The notes: generated by a model not told the origin, from the sequence alone. Shown: positions 33,996-43,711, counted from the first letter of the stretch. The stretch: 64,000 nucleotides of DNA from JBCCGI01 sp039029355 (GCA_039029355.1 JBCCGI010000039.1:5553-69552), one strand, 5' to 3'. Numbers and translations are program-made.

Positions 33996-35978
33996 ATGTC
34001 CACCTGGAACGCGCTTTGGCTCGTCCCGCTGCTGCCGCTCCTGGGGAGCGCCGCGGCCGGGGCGATCCACTTCCTCTGCCTGCGCGCGCGGCAGAAATCG
34101 CCGGAGGCAACCGGGCCGGCGCAGCTGGCGGCGGCGGTCGCGATCGGAGCGGCGGTGTCCGCCTTCGCGGTGTCGCTGGTCGCCTTCTTCAAGCTCGCGG
34201 GCGGCGGCGAGGAGCTGACGAGCCTCGAGTCCAGCGCCTGGAGCTGGATCCACGTGGGCTCGCTGCAGGTCGACGTCGCGCTCGTGGCGGACCGCCTGTC
34301 GGCGGTGATGCTGCTGGTCGTGACCGGCGTCGGGTCGCTGATCCACGTGTACTCGGCCGGCTACATGAAGGGCGATCCGGGCTTCGCGAAGTTCTTCGCG
34401 TACCTGAACCTCTTCCTGTTCGCGATGCTGATGCTGGTGCTCTCGTCGAACCTCCTCGGGCTCTTCGTGGGCTGGGAGGGCGTCGGGCTGTGCTCCTACC
34501 TCCTGATCGGCTTCTGGTACGAGAAGGGCTGGCCGGCCGAGGCCGGGCAGAAGGCCTTCGTCGTCAACCGCATCGGCGACGCGTCGTTCCTGATCGGCAG
34601 CTTCCTCCTGTTCCAGGTCTTCGGCACGCTCGACCTGTCGGACATCGGAGCGGCCGTCCCGGCGCTGCTCGACGAGCACTCCGGCAAGCTGACGCTGGCG
34701 GCGCTCCTGCTCTTCGGCGGAGCCTGCGGCAAGTCGGCCCAGCTGCCGCTCTTCACCTGGCTGCCCGACGCGATGGCCGGCCCGACGCCGGTGTCGGCGC
34801 TGATCCACGCGGCCACGATGGTCACCGCGGGCATCTACATGATCGTGCGCCTCAACCCGCTGTTCGCGGCGGCGCCCGAGGTGCTGACGCTGATCGGCTG
34901 CGTCGGCGCCGCGACCGCGTTCATCGGCGGCTCGACGGCGCTCGCGCAGCACGACATCAAGAAGGTGCTCGCCTACTCGACGGTCAGTCAGCTCGGGTAC
35001 ATGTTCCTGGGCCTCTCGGCCGGCGCCTTCGGCGCGGCGGTGTTCCACCTGGTGACGCACGCCTTCTTCAAGGCGCTGCTCTTCCTCGGCGCCGGCAGCG
35101 TGATCCACGGCATGCACGAGGAGCAGGACATGCGCAACATGGGCGGCCTGCGCGCCCACATGCCGCGCACCTTCGTCACCTTCGTCGCGGGCGCCGCGGC
35201 GCTGTCGGGTCTGCCGCTCCTGAGCGGCTTCTTCTCGAAGGACGAGATCCTCGCCTTCACGTTCGCGACCGGCGGGCTGCACTACGCCCTGTGGCTGGTC
35301 GGCGTCGCCACCGCGGCGATGACCGCCTTCTACACCTGGCGCATGGTCTCGCTCACCTTCTTCGGCCGGGAGCGCTTCGACGCGGCCGAGGTGCACCCGC
35401 ACGAGTCGCCGATCAGCATGACGCTGCCGCTGATGGTGCTGGCGGTCTTGTCGGTGATCGGCGGCGTGCTCGGCCTGCCGCCGGTGCTGCACCTCCCCCA
35501 CCTCCTGTCGGACTGGCTCGCTCCCGTCACGCAGCCGGGAGCCGAGCTCCTGGCGGCGAGCCGCGGCGACGTGCACCCCTCGCACGCGGTGGAGTGGATC
35601 CTGCTCGGGCTCGGCGCGTTCCTCGCGCTGGCCTTCGCGCACCAGGGCTTCTGGCGCTACACGCGCGGCCCCGCGGCCGACGACCAGCTGTTCGGCTCGC
35701 GGCCGAAGGTCGCCGGCTTCCTGGGCGACGCCTGGACCATCGACCGCACCTACACGTCGGTCATCGTCCGGCCGATTCAGCTGCTGGCGTTCCTCGTGGC
35801 GGTCTTCGTCGACCAGCTGGGGATCGACGGCATGGTCAACGGCGCGGCGAAGCTCGCGCGCGAGTCGGCCTCGAAGCTGCGGGTCATGGTCGACGGTAGC
35901 GTGAAGAGCTACGCGCTCTGGATGGGCGCCGGCGCCGCCTGCCTAGCGGTCTTCTGGATCTTTGGAGGTACGGCGTGA
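33996..35978 (+). CDS. nuoL: NADH-quinone oxidoreductase subunit L
   Basis: The protein is 660 aa, a proton-pumping antiporter-like subunit with about 16 helices and the C-terminal lateral helix. Signatures: FVGWEGVGLCSYLLIGFWYE, KSAQLPLFTWLPDAMAGPTPVSALIHAATMVTAG, KKVLAYSTVSQLGYMFLG. The normal length and order (L before M and N) support a complete membrane arm. Confidence 0.96.
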   Translation: MSTWNALWLVPLLPLLGSAAAGAIHFLCLRARQKSPEATGPAQLAAAVAIGAAVSAFAVSLVAFFKLAGGGEELTSLESSAWSWIHVGSLQVDVALVADRLSAVMLLVVTGVGSLIHVYSAGYMKGDPGFAKFFAYLNLFLFAMLMLVLSSNLLGLFVGWEGVGLCSYLLIGFWYEKGWPAEAGQKAFVVNRIGDASFLIGSFLLFQVFGTLDLSDIGAAVPALLDEHSGKLTLAALLLFGGACGKSAQLPLFTWLPDAMAGPTPVSALIHAATMVTAGIYMIVRLNPLFAAAPEVLTLIGCVGAATAFIGGSTALAQHDIKKVLAYSTVSQLGYMFLGLSAGAFGAAVFHLVTHAFFKALLFLGAGSVIHGMHEEQDMRNMGGLRAHMPRTFVTFVAGAAALSGLPLLSGFFSKDEILAFTFATGGLHYALWLVGVATAAMTAFYTWRMVSLTFFGRERFDAAEVHPHESPISMTLPLMVLAVLSVIGGVLGLPPVLHLPHLLSDWLAPVTQPGAELLAASRGDVHPSHAVEWILLGLGAFLALAFAHQGFWRYTRGPAADDQLFGSRPKVAGFLGDAWTIDRTYTSVIVRPIQLLAFLVAVFVDQLGIDGMVNGAAKLARESASKLRVMVDGSVKSYALWMGAGAACLAVFWIFGGTA

Positions 35979-37495
35979 GCCTGCTGGTCTGCATCACCTT
36001 CCTGCCGCTCCTCGGAGCGCTCGTGCTGGCCCTCGCGCCGGTGCGCAACGACGGGCTGCTGCGCCTGATCGCGCTGGCCTGCACCGGGGTGGTCGCGGTG
36101 CTCGGGATCGTGCTCTACGCCGGCTTCGACGGGTCGATCGCCGGCCCGCAGTACGTCGTCGACAAGGCTTGGTTCGCGCTGCCCGGCACCGACACCGAGA
36201 TCCGGCTGCGGCTCGGCGTCGATGGGCTGTCGATCCTGATGGTCGCGCTGACCGCGGTGCTCATGCCGATCGTGGTGCTCTCCTCGTACGGACACGTGTC
36301 CGAGCGGGTGAAGGAGTTCCTGGTCTGGCTGCTCGTGATGGAGGCGGGGATGCTGGGCGTGTTCCTCGCGCTCGACCTGGTGCTCTTCTACTTCTTCTGG
36401 GAGGTCAGCCTCGTCCCGCTCTACTTCCTGATCGGGGTTTGGGGCGGCGAACGCCGGCTGTACGCGACGGTCAAGTTCTTCCTGTACACCGTGGCGGGCA
36501 GCCTGGTGATGCTGGTCGGCGTCATCGCGCTGATCTACCGCTTCGAGAGCGCCGACGTCTCGGTGCTGACCGAGCGCGCGGCGGCGCTGCCGCTGTCGAC
36601 CCAGCTGTGGCTGTTCGCCTCGTTCGCGCTGGCCTTCGCGATCAAGGTGCCGGTGCTGCCCTTCCACACCTGGCTCGCCGACGCCCACACCGAGGCGCCG
36701 ACCTCGGGCTCGGTGCTGCTCGCGGGCGTGCTGCTGAAGATGGGCACCTACGGGCTCGTGCGCTTCGGCATCGGGATGTTCCCGGCGGCGGCGCTCGAGA
36801 GCGCGCCGCTCTTCCTGGCGCTCGGCGCGGTCGGGATCGTGTACGGCGCGCTGCTCGCCATGGCGCAGACCGACCTCAAGCGGCTGATCGCCTGCTCGTC
36901 GGTCAGCCACCTCGGCTACGTGGTGCTCGGGCTATTTGCGCTGACCCAGATCGGCATCGCCGGCGGGGTGCTGCAGATGGTCAACCACGGGCTCTCGACC
37001 GGCCTCCTGTTCCTCCTGGTCGGCATGATCTACGAGCGCCGCCACACGCGCGCGCTCGACCGCTTCGGCGGCATCGCCAGCGTGATGCCGGTGTTCGCGC
37101 TGTTCTTCGTCATCACCGTGCTCTCGAGCGTCGGGCTACCGGGCCTCAACGGCTTCGTCGGCGAGTACATGATCCTGCTCGGGACCTTCCAGGCCTCGCC
37201 GCTCTGGGCGGCCCTGGGAGTGACCGGCGTGATCTTCGGCGCGGTCTACCTGCTGAAGGCCACCCGCAAGGTGCTCTTCGGCCCCGTGGTCCACGAGGAG
37301 AACAAGGCCCTGAAGGACCTGAACGCGCGCGAGGTCGGGCTGATGCTGCCGCTCGTCGCGCTGGTGGTCTGGATCGGCGTCCAGCCGAACGCCTTCCTGG
37401 ACAAGACGACCGGCACCCTGGGCGCGCTGCAGCAGCGCATCGAGGATGCGCGCGGTGGCGACGCGGTCTCCTTCGCCGACGAGGACGCACGATGA
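35975..37495 (+). CDS. nuoM: NADH-quinone oxidoreductase subunit M
   Basis: The protein is 506 aa from GTG 35975 (GTGA overlap). Antiporter-like subunit. Signatures: FYFFWEVSLVPLYFLIGVWG, IKVPVLPFHTWLADAHTEAPTSGSVLLAGVLLKMGTYG, LKRLIACSSVSHLGYVVLG, GLPGLNGFVGEY. Usual length. Confidence 0.96.
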   Translation: MSLLVCITFLPLLGALVLALAPVRNDGLLRLIALACTGVVAVLGIVLYAGFDGSIAGPQYVVDKAWFALPGTDTEIRLRLGVDGLSILMVALTAVLMPIVVLSSYGHVSERVKEFLVWLLVMEAGMLGVFLALDLVLFYFFWEVSLVPLYFLIGVWGGERRLYATVKFFLYTVAGSLVMLVGVIALIYRFESADVSVLTERAAALPLSTQLWLFASFALAFAIKVPVLPFHTWLADAHTEAPTSGSVLLAGVLLKMGTYGLVRFGIGMFPAAALESAPLFLALGAVGIVYGALLAMAQTDLKRLIACSSVSHLGYVVLGLFALTQIGIAGGVLQMVNHGLSTGLLFLLVGMIYERRHTRALDRFGGIASVMPVFALFFVITVLSSVGLPGLNGFVGEYMILLGTFQASPLWAALGVTGVIFGAVYLLKATRKVLFGPVVHEENKALKDLNAREVGLMLPLVALVVWIGVQPNAFLDKTTGTLGALQQRIEDARGGDAVSFADEDAR

Positions 37496-38964
37496 GCACC
37501 CAAGACATCGCCCAGACCTTCGAAGGCCTCTTCGACGCCGGCTCGTCGGCGGCGACGGCGCCCATGCTTGCGCTCGGGGTCGGCGTCCTGTTGTACCTCG
37601 TCTGCGACCTGTTCGACCTGCTCCGGCCCGCGCGGCCGATCGTCTTCCTGGCGACCATCGCGGCCTCGTTCGTCTTCGAGCTGCGCATCCTCGGCATGGA
37701 GACGCCGCCCGGCGACGTGCTGCTGGGCTCGCTACGCGCGGATAGCGCGACGGCGCTTTGGGGGTGCCTGTTCCTCGCGGGCACGCTCTTCGCGTGGGTC
37801 TACAGCATCGGCTACTACCGCGAGAACCTGCCCTTCAAGGCCGAGCACGACGCGCTGATGCTCACCGCCCCGGCGGGCATGATGATGATGGTGGGCGCGG
37901 GCGACCTGATCGCGTTCTTCATCGGGCTCGAGCTGCTGTCGATCCCGCTCTACGCCCTGGCCGCGTTCCGGCGGGCGCGGATGGACTCGATCGAGGCGGG
38001 GCTGAAGTACTTCATCCTGGGCACCTTCGCGGCGGGCTTCTTCCTGTACGGCTCGGCGCTCCTGTACGCCGAGACCGGCGCCATCGCGCTGGATGCGTTG
38101 GCGGCGAGCGACCTCTCCTCGCCGATGGCGCTGACGGGCCTCGCGTTCGTGAGCGCGAGCCTGTTCTTCAAGATCTCGGTCTTCCCGTTCCACCTGTGGG
38201 TGCCGGACGTCTACCAGGGCAGCCCCACGCCGGTGGCGGCGCTGATGGCGACCGGGACGAAGGCGGCGGCCTTTGGCTTCCTGATCGAGGCGGTCGGCAT
38301 CCTGCCCGTCGGCGCCGCCGGGACGATCGCCGCGATCGCGCTGATCACGATGCTCGTGGGCAACCTCGGCGCCCTGGCGCAGGAGGACCTCAAACGCATG
38401 CTCGCCTACTCGGGCATCGCGCATGCGGGCACGATGCTGCTGGTGATCGCCGGCGCGCTGGCGCTGCGCGCCGAGGGTGAGGCCGAGGCCGCCACCGGCG
38501 CCATGAACGCCGCGCTGATCTACATGGGTGCGTACGTGTTCACCGCGACCGGCGCCTTCGGCGTGCTGGCGCTGCTCGAGTCCGATGGCTCACGCTTCAC
38601 CGGGCTCGACTCGCTCCGGGGCCTGGCGCGCTCCAGGCCGGCGCTGGCGAGCGCGATGACGCTCTTCATGCTGTCCCTCGGCGGGATCCCCGCGACCGGG
38701 GGCTTCCTCGGCAAGTGGTTCGTGTTCTCGGTGCTGGTCGAGGCCGAGATGATCGGCGTCGCGGTGCTCGGCGTGCTCCTGTCGGTGGTGGCGCTCGGCT
38801 ACTACCTGCGCGTGGTCGTCGTGCTGTGGATGCAGCCGCCGCCGGAGGGCAAGGCGCCGCCGCGGACGACCCGCCTTTCCGCCGGCGTCGCTACGGTGTG
38901 TTGCTCGGCGCTGGTGCTGCTCCTGGGCGTGCTGCCCGGCTGGTATCTCGACCTCCTCGGCTAG
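37492..38964 (+). CDS. nuoN: NADH-quinone oxidoreductase subunit N
   Basis: The protein is 490 aa from ATG 37492 (ATGA overlap). Last subunit of the operon. Signatures: FIGLELLSIPLYALAAFRR, FKISVFPFHLWVPDVYQGSPTPVAALMATGTKAAAF, LKRMLAYSGIAHAGTMLL, GGIPATGGFLGKW. No terminator is obvious after it; a 115-nt gap leads to the next gene. Confidence 0.96.
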   Translation: MSTQDIAQTFEGLFDAGSSAATAPMLALGVGVLLYLVCDLFDLLRPARPIVFLATIAASFVFELRILGMETPPGDVLLGSLRADSATALWGCLFLAGTLFAWVYSIGYYRENLPFKAEHDALMLTAPAGMMMMVGAGDLIAFFIGLELLSIPLYALAAFRRARMDSIEAGLKYFILGTFAAGFFLYGSALLYAETGAIALDALAASDLSSPMALTGLAFVSASLFFKISVFPFHLWVPDVYQGSPTPVAALMATGTKAAAFGFLIEAVGILPVGAAGTIAAIALITMLVGNLGALAQEDLKRMLAYSGIAHAGTMLLVIAGALALRAEGEAEAATGAMNAALIYMGAYVFTATGAFGVLALLESDGSRFTGLDSLRGLARSRPALASAMTLFMLSLGGIPATGGFLGKWFVFSVLVEAEMIGVAVLGVLLSVVALGYYLRVVVVLWMQPPPEGKAPPRTTRLSAGVATVCCSALVLLLGVLPGWYLDLLG

Positions 38965-39045
38965 CCCGCCGGTGCTGGACTCCTAACGGCCGCTGTTTAC
39001 ACGGCGGCTCTCCGAGCCCGCGCCCCCAAGCGCCGATTAAGACGT

Positions 39046-39073
39046 CATAATGTCGTCCTCCCTGGCAGGGGGA
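39046..39073 (+). promoter_or_regulatory. -10 box CATAAT and ribosome binding site deciding the 39080 start
   Basis: CATAAT at 39046-39051 overlaps the in-frame ATG 39050, so a transcript begun near 39058 cannot use that ATG. AGGGGGAA at 39067-39074 then sits 6 nt before GTG 39080, which begins a lipoprotein signal peptide. Confidence 0.45.
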
Positions 39074-39079
39074 ACGCTC

Positions 39080-40273
39080 GTGCGTGTCCTTGGATTCATC
39101 CTTCTAACCCTCCCCGCACTCACCACCGGCTGCGCCTCGCCGGGGTTGGGGACGTTGCCCGGCATCGGGCAGCTGACGGGGAGCGGCGCGACGGCCCGGA
39201 GGCATGTGCTGGACCTCCAGCCGGGCCCGCTGGCGGAGCCCAGGTTCGATCAGGCCGCGGTCGCCCCGGCCCTGCCCCCCGCGGGCCCGATCGAGCCCGC
39301 CGAGCCGCGCCACGGCATCCTGAACGGCCGCACGGGTGTGTCCGAGTCCCCCGAGACCGCGGCGATCGTCGTGGGCCGGGGCCCGGAGCAGGCACGCGTT
39401 CCGGACGGGGTGTCGGAGCTCGTCGAGATCGACGCGCCGAGCCCCGAGCCCAACGCGGAGCCGACGCCGGCCGACCCCGTCGCGCCCGTCGTCCCCGCCC
39501 CCGTGCGCCTGCCCGAGCCGGAGCTCCTGTCCGCCCAGGCCCTGCTCGGCTCCCCGGTTCGGCTGCCCGACGGCTCGGTGGCGGGCCGGCTCAAGGACCT
39601 GCTCATCACCAGCGGTGCGGACGGCGGGCAGATCACCGGGGTGATCCTCGACCCCGCTCCCGGCGCCGAGGGCGTCGCGAAGTTCGTCGAGGTCAGCGCG
39701 ATCGATTGGGCTTCCGACGGCGACGGGCTCTGGCTGAACCTGGCCCCCTCCGCCCTCGCGAAGGTCGACCTGCGCGACCTGATCTCAGGCGAGGGGATCC
39801 AGACGATCGAGGGTCTCATCACCGAGTTCGACCTCGACGCGTCGAGCCCCGAGGGCGCGCTGGTGCTCAAGGTGCGCGACGACAAGAACATCCTCCACCG
39901 CGTCCACGTCGCGGCGCCGTCGCTCGTGCAGGAGCAGCTCCCCGGGTCGATCCAGGACAAAAAGGCGAAGGTCGAGGGCGTCCTGACGCGCGACGAGCGC
40001 GGCAAGGTCGTCGTCGCCACGGCGCTCGAGCTGGACGACACGCGCGTCCAGGTGCGCGGCCCCGAGGGCGACATCGACTGGGTCGGAATCGCGACGCACC
40101 TGATGCGCGGTCGAGAGCTGCTCCAGAGCAGCGTTTTCGGCAACACCGCCGAGGTTTCGCGCTGGCTGGTGAACCGCGAGACCAAGCGGATCGAGTCGAT
40201 CTGGGTGGTCGAGGACGGGCGCGAGCGCGAGCTCACGTGGGGCGAGATGATCGCCGGCAAGGACCGGCCGTAA
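39080..40273 (+). CDS. PRC-barrel domain lipoprotein
   Basis: The protein is 397 aa from GTG 39080 (strong Shine-Dalgarno, lipobox LTTGC in VRVLGFILLTLPALTTGC). A Pro/Glu-rich linker covers about 25-150. ALLGSPVRLPDGSVAGRLKDLLIT, followed by GVILDPAPGAEGVAKFVEVSAIDW, is a PRC-barrel-type beta domain. A second beta domain (LITEFDLDASSPEGALVLKVRDD, KKAKVEGVLTRDERGKVVV) and a conserved-looking C-terminus (VSRWLVNRETKRIESIWVVEDGRERELTW) follow. PRC barrels usually bind protein partners. It is convergent with the histidine kinase, and a second PRC-like exported protein lies beyond the regulator. Role unknown. Confidence 0.7.
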   Translation: MRVLGFILLTLPALTTGCASPGLGTLPGIGQLTGSGATARRHVLDLQPGPLAEPRFDQAAVAPALPPAGPIEPAEPRHGILNGRTGVSESPETAAIVVGRGPEQARVPDGVSELVEIDAPSPEPNAEPTPADPVAPVVPAPVRLPEPELLSAQALLGSPVRLPDGSVAGRLKDLLITSGADGGQITGVILDPAPGAEGVAKFVEVSAIDWASDGDGLWLNLAPSALAKVDLRDLISGEGIQTIEGLITEFDLDASSPEGALVLKVRDDKNILHRVHVAAPSLVQEQLPGSIQDKKAKVEGVLTRDERGKVVVATALELDDTRVQVRGPEGDIDWVGIATHLMRGRELLQSSVFGNTAEVSRWLVNRETKRIESIWVVEDGRERELTWGEMIAGKDRP

Positions 40274-40311
40274 GCCGGTAGAGCGCGCCCGCGACGCTCG
40301 CGGAATTCGGG

Positions 40312-41778
40312 CTAGAGCGCCTCTTCCAACCGCGCCGGCAGCACGACCAGGAACGAGCTCCCGCCTCCCTCGCGCCCCTCGACGCGCACCGAGCCGCCGT
40401 GGACGCGCACCACGTCGTGGGCGATGGCCAGGCCGAGGCCGGTTCCGCGCTCGCGTTGCTCGTCGGCGTCCGGCACCTGGATGAAGCGCTCGAAGACGCG
40501 CTCGCGGTACTCCTCGGGGATGCCGGGGCCGCGGTCGCGGACGGCGATGCGCACCTCGTTGCCGTAGCGGCCGGCCTCGATGGCGATGGCCTCGTCCGGC
40601 GGCGAGTGCGCGATCGCGTTGCGGACCAGGTTGTCGATCACGGTCTGCAGCAGCTCGGTGTCGCCGCTGACGACGGGCTCGAGCATCTCGCCGTCGCCGT
40701 TCGCCGCCGCGGCGTCCTCGGGCTCGTCCAGCTTGGCGATCAGCCGCACGCCCTTCTTCTCGGCCAGCACGCTGCCGTGCTGCACGGCCTGCAGGACGAG
40801 ATCGTGCACCAGCACCGCGGGCATCGGCCGGTTGCCGGTGAGCTGGGCGCGGGCGAGCACCAGGAAGCTCTCGACGATGCGGCTGAGGCGCTTGAGCTCG
40901 CGCTCGGCGTGGTCGGCAAAGGCGACCGCATCCTCGGGGGTGCGGGTGCCCATGCGCGCGACCTGCGCCTGCAGCAGCAGCACCGCGAGCGGCGTCTTCA
41001 GCTCGTGGGAGACGTTGCTGACGAACTGATCCTGCGAGCGATAGCCCGCCTCCAAGCGCTCCAGGGCATGGTTGAGCTCCTCCGCCAGGCGCGAGATCTC
41101 GACGTCGCTCGCGGCCGCGTCGAAGCGTCGGCCGAGGCGCGCGGGCGACACGCTGCGCGCGGCGAGCGCGAGCCGATCGAGCGGCTTCACCGCGCGCCCC
41201 GCGATGATCCATGCGGCGGCGACCGCCGCCAGCACGCCGACCGGTGCGCCGATGAAGAACAGGTCGAAGAAGGTCTCGATCACACCGGCCTCGGCGCTCT
41301 CCACGATGCCGACCTGCAGCAGGAAGTCGCCGTCGGGATGGCGGAAGGGAACCGTGACGAGCTGGATCGGCGTCGGCTTGCCGGTGACGCGCTCGGCCTC
41401 GTCGTCGCCCATCAGCCGGTGGACCGGGACGACCGGGCCGGTGGGCACCGCCTCCCAGTCGTCGAAGGGCAGCTCGTCCACGCCGACGATCCCGGTCTTG
41501 CAGAACACCTTCCCCGTCTGATCACGGACCGCGGCGAGGCGGATCCCGACGTCCTTCGGGATCTCGCCGGCGAGCTCCTCGTCGGTCCAGCCGATCTCCG
41601 CCGTGATGATGTTGTCCGCCATCGAGCCGGCGATCTCGGTGCGCGAGTCCTGCAGCGTGCGGTCGATCGCGTCGCGCCGGAAGTAGACCGCCAGCGCGAT
41701 CAGGACCGTCTGGAGCCCAAAGAAGACGAGGACGTACCAGACGGTGAGCTTGAGCCGAAGGGAGCGCGCGCGGTTCAC
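40312..41778 (-). CDS. Sensor histidine kinase
   Basis: The protein is 488 aa from GTG 41778. TM1 spans about 11-33 and TM2 about 171-193, flanking a periplasmic sensor of ~135 residues containing a lone Cys93 and many acidic residues. A HAMP-like linker follows (194-245), then the H-box VSHELKTPLAVLL with phosphoacceptor His258. The ATPase domain has the N box (DNLVRNAIAHSPP), G1 (DRGPGIPEEYRERVFERF) and G2 (GTGLGLAIAHDVV). It autophosphorylates and should pass phosphate to the OmpR-type regulator 18 nt upstream in the same operon. The signal is unknown. Confidence 0.93.
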   Translation of the reverse strand: MNRARSLRLKLTVWYVLVFFGLQTVLIALAVYFRRDAIDRTLQDSRTEIAGSMADNIITAEIGWTDEELAGEIPKDVGIRLAAVRDQTGKVFCKTGIVGVDELPFDDWEAVPTGPVVPVHRLMGDDEAERVTGKPTPIQLVTVPFRHPDGDFLLQVGIVESAEAGVIETFFDLFFIGAPVGVLAAVAAAWIIAGRAVKPLDRLALAARSVSPARLGRRFDAAASDVEISRLAEELNHALERLEAGYRSQDQFVSNVSHELKTPLAVLLLQAQVARMGTRTPEDAVAFADHAERELKRLSRIVESFLVLARAQLTGNRPMPAVLVHDLVLQAVQHGSVLAEKKGVRLIAKLDEPEDAAAANGDGEMLEPVVSGDTELLQTVIDNLVRNAIAHSPPDEAIAIEAGRYGNEVRIAVRDRGPGIPEEYRERVFERFIQVPDADEQRERGTGLGLAIAHDVVRVHGGSVRVEGREGGGSSFLVVLPARLEEAL

Positions 41779-41796
41779 GCGGAGCCTCCCGCCGAC

Positions 41797-42480
41797 CTAC
41801 TCCGCTTCCCCCGACACCCCGAAGCGATACCCCATACCGACGACGGTATGGATCAGCGGGGGATCGAAGTCGCGGTCGACCTTCTTGCGCAGAGCCGAGA
41901 TGTAGACGTCGATGACGTTGCTCGTCGGCTCGTAGCTGATGTCCCAGACCTTCTGCGCGATCGTCATCCGATCGAGCACGCGGTCGGGGTTGCGCATCAG
42001 GAACTCAAGCAGCGCGAACTCCTTCGCCGAGAGCTTGATCTTCTGCCCGTCGCGCTCGACCGCGCGACGCAGCAGATCGAGCTCGAGGCCTCCGAGCGAC
42101 AGCCGCGTCGCCTCGGACGCGTTGCCGCGGCGCAGGAGCGCCCGCACGCGCGCCAGCAGCTCTTCGAAGTCGAAGGGCTTGGTGAGGTAGTCGTCGGCCC
42201 CCGCGTCCAACCCGGCGATTTTGTCCGCCGTGCTGGAGAGGGCCGTGAGCATGAGTACGTGGGTCGTGATCTTGCGCCGCCGCAGGTTTCGACACAGGTC
42301 GACACCGTCGCGGTCGGGCAGCATGACGTCCAGAACGACCAGATCGTAGGGCTCCACGGCGGCGAGCTCCTCGCCTTCAAAACCGCGGTGTACGATATCT
42401 ACGCTGTACCCATGCTCTCGCAGGCCGCGGCCGATGGCCGCCGCCATGTCGGGGTTGTCTTCGATGACGAGGATTCGCAA
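41797..42480 (-). CDS. OmpR/PhoB-family response regulator
   Basis: The protein is 227 aa. The start is TTG 42480 (LRILVIEDNPDM); no upstream ATG gives a better N-terminus. The receiver has Glu7-Asp8, phosphoacceptor Asp51 in LVVLDVMLPDRDG, Thr79 and Lys101. The C-terminal winged helix has the recognition region KLSAKEFALLEFLMRNPDRVLDR, ending NVIDVYISALRKKVDR and HTVVGMGYRF. It is the partner of the kinase encoded 18 nt downstream. Target genes are unknown but could include the flanking PRC-barrel genes. Confidence 0.94.
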   Translation of the reverse strand: MRILVIEDNPDMAAAIGRGLREHGYSVDIVHRGFEGEELAAVEPYDLVVLDVMLPDRDGVDLCRNLRRRKITTHVLMLTALSSTADKIAGLDAGADDYLTKPFDFEELLARVRALLRRGNASEATRLSLGGLELDLLRRAVERDGQKIKLSAKEFALLEFLMRNPDRVLDRMTIAQKVWDISYEPTSNVIDVYISALRKKVDRDFDPPLIHTVVGMGYRFGVSGEAE

Positions 42481-42684
42481 CGCTCTAGGGGCCTCTCTTA
42501 GGCCGGAACGGCGAGCATCTTATCGCCGGGCAGGGCGCGCGTCTCGTCTCTGGGCTTTCCTGGCTCCAACGAGGGGAGGTGATGGTGGATTCATTTCCGT
42601 TTCACCGCGGGCTCAGCACCTCCGCCTAAGAATCTAGTGTCCGGAGGCGCTCCCCCCCGGGCGCCCCTCAGAGAGGACCCCCCA
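42481..42684. promoter_or_regulatory. Divergent intergenic region between regulator and PRC-barrel gene
   Basis: The gap contains an imperfect inverted repeat CCTCCG (42619-42624) ... CGGAGG (42642-42647) around CTAAGAATCTAGTGT, which may hold the promoter or operator of the gene at 42685. The regulator encoded next door is a natural candidate to bind here. No RNA gene was seen. Confidence 0.3.
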
Positions 42685-43572
42685 ATGAGCCTCCCCCGCC
42701 TTGCCCTTCTCCTTGCGCTCGCGGCCCCCGCCGCGCTGCTCTCCGCCGTACCCGCGGAGGCGCAGCAGCAGCAGCAGGGAAGGAACGCCCGCAATGCGGC
42801 CCCTCAGGAGCCTTCCCCGCTGGCCCGCCTGGACATCGGGCCCAAGGCGGTCCTCCTGAACCACCACGAAGAGCACGTCGGCTGGATCGGCGATTACGTG
42901 ATCGACGCGGCCAGCGGGCGCGTGCTCTTCTGCGTGGTCAACATCCCCTCGCACCCCTCGCGGGTGCGGCCGGTGCTGGTGCCCTACCGCGCCCTCCACT
43001 ACAGCGAGAGACGAGCACTGCTGACGCTGCCGGTGCCGCTGACCGAGGTCCAGGAGCTCCCCGACTTCGAGCCGGCCCGGGTCCAGCAGCTGAGCGATCG
43101 CGAGCGCTCGACTCCCGTGGAGGCGCGCGCCGCGTCCCAGGAAAAGAAAGCGCGCGAAGCGGGCACCGCACCGGCCAACCTGCTCGCGTCGGAGATGATC
43201 GGCAAGCCGATCGTCGCCGGCGACGTGGCGGTCGGCGTGGTCGGCCGGCTGGTGCTCGACCCCAAGGAAGGCGCGGTGCCGTACGTGTTCGCCAAGCCGA
43301 CCAAGCTCGAGCCCGAGGCCCCGATCCTTCCGTGGACCGCGCTCAAGCGCGACCCGGCGGGCCGCTTCGCGACGCGCAAGTCGGCCAAGGAGATGGAGAA
43401 GGCGCCGCGCATGGCGAACATCCGTGCGCTCGAGCAGCCCGCGCTGCGCAAGCAGATCCGCGCCTTCTACAACGCCAACAAGAAGAAGCCGTCCGGCAAC
43501 AAGGCCAAGGGCGGCAAGGCCAAGAAGAACAACAACAAGAAGAAGGAGCCCAAGCAGAACGGCGAGGGCTGA
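42685..43572 (+). CDS. Secreted PRC-barrel-like protein with Lys-rich tail
   Basis: The protein is 295 aa. ATG 42685 is chosen (GAGAGGA upstream; signal peptide MSLPRLALLLALAAPAALLSAVPAEA) over GTG 42637. After a Gln run, two PRC-barrel-like repeats are visible: GPKAVLLNHHEEHVGWIGDYVIDAASGRVLFCVV with VLVPYRALHY, and IGKPIVAGDVAVGVVGRLVLDPKEGAVPYVF with ILPWTALKRD. The C-terminal ~35 residues are Lys/Asn-rich (KKKPSGNKAKGGKAKKNNN), which could bind anionic polymer. It diverges from the response regulator across a ~204-nt region. Function unknown. Confidence 0.7.
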   Translation: MSLPRLALLLALAAPAALLSAVPAEAQQQQQGRNARNAAPQEPSPLARLDIGPKAVLLNHHEEHVGWIGDYVIDAASGRVLFCVVNIPSHPSRVRPVLVPYRALHYSERRALLTLPVPLTEVQELPDFEPARVQQLSDRERSTPVEARAASQEKKAREAGTAPANLLASEMIGKPIVAGDVAVGVVGRLVLDPKEGAVPYVFAKPTKLEPEAPILPWTALKRDPAGRFATRKSAKEMEKAPRMANIRALEQPALRKQIRAFYNANKKKPSGNKAKGGKAKKNNNKKKEPKQNGEG

Positions 43573-43711
43573 ACCAGAGCAGGCAGCGACGGGCGGAAGC
43601 CCCGCCCGTCCTCCGTCCGCGTCCAAGGCGCTCCTCCGCGCGAGCGGTGGGGCCTAGTGGGTGAGAGCGTGGACGGAAGGGCGAGCAGGGCTTCGTCGCA
43701 GCCGGAGCGAC

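Noticed and set aside
39050..39079. ATG 39050 start for the PRC-barrel lipoprotein
   Set aside because: It overlaps the CATAAT box and precedes the Shine-Dalgarno; GTG 39080 begins the lipoprotein signal.
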